Both the position numbers and the translations under genes were made by a program. A stretch of DNA of 64,000 nucleotides, from assembly GCA_963513935.1 (NCBI GenBank), contig OY740768.1:73570877-73634876 (forward strand). The letters run 5' to 3'. Shown here in pieces: positions 61,640 to 64,000 of the stretch; positions within the stretch are counted from its first letter, which is position 1; each line of letters opens with the position of its first letter. Source of the DNA: Aphrophora alni (taxonomy: Eukaryota; Arthropoda; Insecta; Hemiptera; Aphrophoridae). The notes below the pieces were generated by a model that saw nothing but the letters and a program-made list of their open reading frames with translations, searched no databases and was not told the origin of the DNA.

Positions 61640-62340
61640 ACCTTATTCTTGGGGCACGCCAGAATTAGTGGAACAATCGTTTAAGCGATCCTTCGGATGG
61701 GAATCAATATGATAGATACTAGATACTCGTTTGAAATTCTTTAAACTTGAACTGACCAATGAAGAGGATGACCGTGTGTAATTATAGGGAAGGTACTGGT
61801 GCTGGGGTGTATGGGCTGAAACAGAGGTGAAGCTGTCGATTCTCTTGAGACAGTATACCACAGTTTATTAGGCGGAGGTCATCAATGACTGTGTTCAGGA
61901 GAATCTGAAGCGAGAGTATAAGAAAATCCGAATTCATATCTACACTGACAGTCGGTGATAAAAAACTTGCAAGCACTATTATAAATTCTAACTTAGTCTG
62001 ACATTGATGGGAAAACCTCAATGCATTGTCTCTGAAAAACAGGAATTTTGCATTGGATACGGTAGGACAAGGGTGTTGATGGAATAAAAGCGCTGATACA
62101 TTGGATAACTGAGGAGGGCTACCCGTGTGTCTGGCTTGGCCGTTAATATGTGGGTTTTCAAAAAAAAAAACATCAGCAAAGATGGGATAGTCTTGGGGTA
62201 CATTCCCATAGTAAAGTAATTGAGAAAAGTTACTTCTTGTGGACTTGAAGGGGCAGTACTGAGTTTGGATAGTTGGATAGAGGGAAACCCAGGAGAATTA
62301 TGGGACAATGTGGTCTGAAGGTGTACTTGCATAGGATGGG
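61640..62340 (-). pseudogene. Possible LINE relic (RNase H-like region)
   Basis: Three minus-strand open frames lie in series (62332-62018, 62021-61782 and 61861-61643), with Ser/Leu-rich, moderately conserved-looking composition. The final part (IYHIDSHPKDRLND) is loosely like the W-I-P-S-H-x-G-I-x-G-N-E-x-A-D block of LINE RNase H domains. The match is weak, and chance open frames in a purine-rich plus strand are the alternative. Confidence 0.2.
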
Positions 62341-63181
62341 AGTATAAGTGTGTGTAGACTATGCGGATTAGATGAGGAAAGTACAGGCCTCATAATTTAT
62401 GCTTTTGAGGATCTTGGTAGAAAGAGTCACAGGATGTTTTGCTTCCAAACTACTGGTTAACTCTCGTTGGCTGAGCTTGTGAGTAGATTAATAAAACTCA
62501 TAAGAAAGAGACTAATCTCGTGAACTAGAATTAGGAGTTCTAGTTGCAAAATTGTTCTCAAATTAAAATACGGCGGCTTTCAAACTAAATCACCTGTTAC
62601 TTATAAATTCGAAACATTTTTAATAATTCTAAATAAAATAATTATTTTGTTCCAACTTTGTTATAGATAAAATATATGTTGTAGCTGAAATATTAAAATT
62701 ATTTTTTAGAATATAGATTTTCTTTTAATAGCTAGCAAAAAAATGTTGATTGGGAACTACTACAATGTTTTAAAAACATTTGCAGTTATAATTACCGTTT
62801 AAATTATAACATGTCAATTTTTTCACGGACAGTACGTATGTTGTCACTGAAAATTGTAAAAAAACTGAAAAGTAAAATGTGTGAAAATTGTGGATTCCTA
62901 ATTTTAAATAGCAAAAATGATTATAACTCGGAAAATACTGCAGTGATGAAATACAAAATTTTCCAATTAGTATTAAAATCATATAGACTACCATATTTGT
63001 CACTGAAAACTCTAAGAAAATGCGTAAAATATGTCGAAAATTTTGGTTTTCATATTAATAAAAAGAAAGACTCATTACCCTAAAGAAAAGTATTGTTAGA
63101 ATATTTTTAACGGGTGCAGATATAGATAATGGTCTCTCTCTTAAAATAAAACTATGTACGTATAACATTTGTTTGTTTCAG

Positions 63182-63239
63182 TGTATTTTGGATATCGACT
63201 GCAATGAAGGAAGCTTCTGTGAACAAGGAGTTTGTCAGA
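63182..63239 (+). CDS. Gene 2 exon 2: cysteine-rich mature segment (gene continues beyond the window)
   Basis: The acceptor TTGTTTCAG precedes 58 nt encoding 19 residues (CILDIDCNEGSFCEQGVCQ) plus one base, followed by a strong donor AGAGTAAGT. The spacing C-x5-C-x5-C-x4-C, with acidic residues and Gly before Cys, resembles disulphide-rich modules such as EB-type or Dickkopf-like repeats in secreted arthropod proteins. The frame joins exon 1 at phase 0. No further exon is visible before 64000, so the product is partial. Its function cannot be stated. Confidence 0.6.
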
Positions 63240-64000
63240 GTAAGTTATGCTTGGAGTTAGTTAGATTTATTTTAAATTTATTATTAATTAAGTTTCACGT
63301 TGACTCAAATGGGAGTTTCAGTACTACTAACATTTGTGAAAAAGTGCAGTTGTCGATTAAAAAACTTTCGTAGCAAAAGTTACTGGTTTGTTTCATTTTA
63401 TTGTATTTTTAGGTTTTCACGTTTTCATTTATATATGTAGTACAGAGGATGTTATGAGATGGTAAACAAAATTGATATTCAGTTTTTTCGCGGTAATATC
63501 CATTTTGAATCATATTGTGCCGTAAAAAGTTTTTTTTTTAAAGTCGACTGACCGACTGTCTATACATTTTTTCGCAGTCTGAAAAGATTTTTTGAACTTT
63601 GGTAGGGCCTATATGCTTATATTTAGACCATATTTCGAGACTTCACCCTTTTTTATAACTCAAAATTTGAGGGTGGCTGCCATAAGGTATAAATCAAAAT
63701 TATGTTGTTTTTTTTTTTAAATTAGGTAATACAATTTTGATTAAATTTTGCTAGAATGGAGCCTCTAATGAACCAAACAAAAGGTATTGGTTCCCATTTA
63801 CAAAAAATGCTTAATTGCACGTTATAAGTAAACAAAAATAATAATCATTGTTAAAAGACACAATTCATCAAAATCGACTTTTCCGATTTTGTTCCAATTT
63901 TAATGATAAAGAATAATGTCTTTATCATTATTAATTTTAGATTTATATATGTTTTTACATTTGATAGGACACGTTTCTTGCTCAGAAATTTGGTAAATTT
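63240..64000. other. Intron of gene 2 running off the window
   Basis: Contains a diverged copy (63480-63800) of the dispersed repeat seen at 46930-47560. No further exon recognised. Confidence 0.4.

Overview
The window is eukaryotic, AT-rich and gene-poor. Spliced genes with long introns, arthropod-style initiators and a mix of Penelope-like, CR1/Jockey-like, piggyBac, PIF/Harbinger, IS630/Tc1-mariner and pogo/Tigger remnants point to an arthropod, most likely an insect. The short motif TAGGCCTAC/AGCCTAC recurs. The species cannot be fixed from the sequence. No rRNA, clear tRNA, CRISPR or bacterial-style gene was seen.

Gene 1 (minus strand, about 46.76 kb down to 5.8 kb) can be rebuilt from splice sites as six coding exons that join in frame into a 425-residue protein. 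The protein has a signal peptide, several N-glycosylation sequons, a repeat region rich in I-x-N-x-x-F/V-x-x-I patterns (beta-solenoid or divergent LRR-like), an LRRCT-like cysteine cap and a hydrophobic C-terminus resembling a GPI-anchor signal. Its five introns (about 4.8 to 16 kb) hold most of the repeats: a pogo/Tigger end, two piggyBac-type MITEs, a 2.1-kb Penelope palindrome, a broken LINE, an IS630-like transposase relic, a Harbinger element with interleaved antisense genes, a 3.3-kb satellite of about 111-bp units, a second LINE relic and a 113-bp minisatellite. A promoter with overlapping E-box and CRE palindromes lies just upstream of exon 1.

From 46.8 to 61.2 kb there is intergenic DNA: diverged dispersed repeats, Penelope-type hairpin ends, a 46-bp minisatellite with 276-bp higher-order structure, a possible tRNA-derived SINE and a LINE-like tail.

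Gene 2 (plus strand, from 61178 past the window end) starts with a signal-peptide exon followed by a small cysteine-rich exon (C-x5-C-x5-C-x4-C). It appears to encode a small secreted cysteine-rich protein. Genes 1 and 2 are divergently transcribed and nothing in the sequence links their functions.

Most remaining sequence is intronic or intergenic AT-rich DNA in which I see no coding signal.
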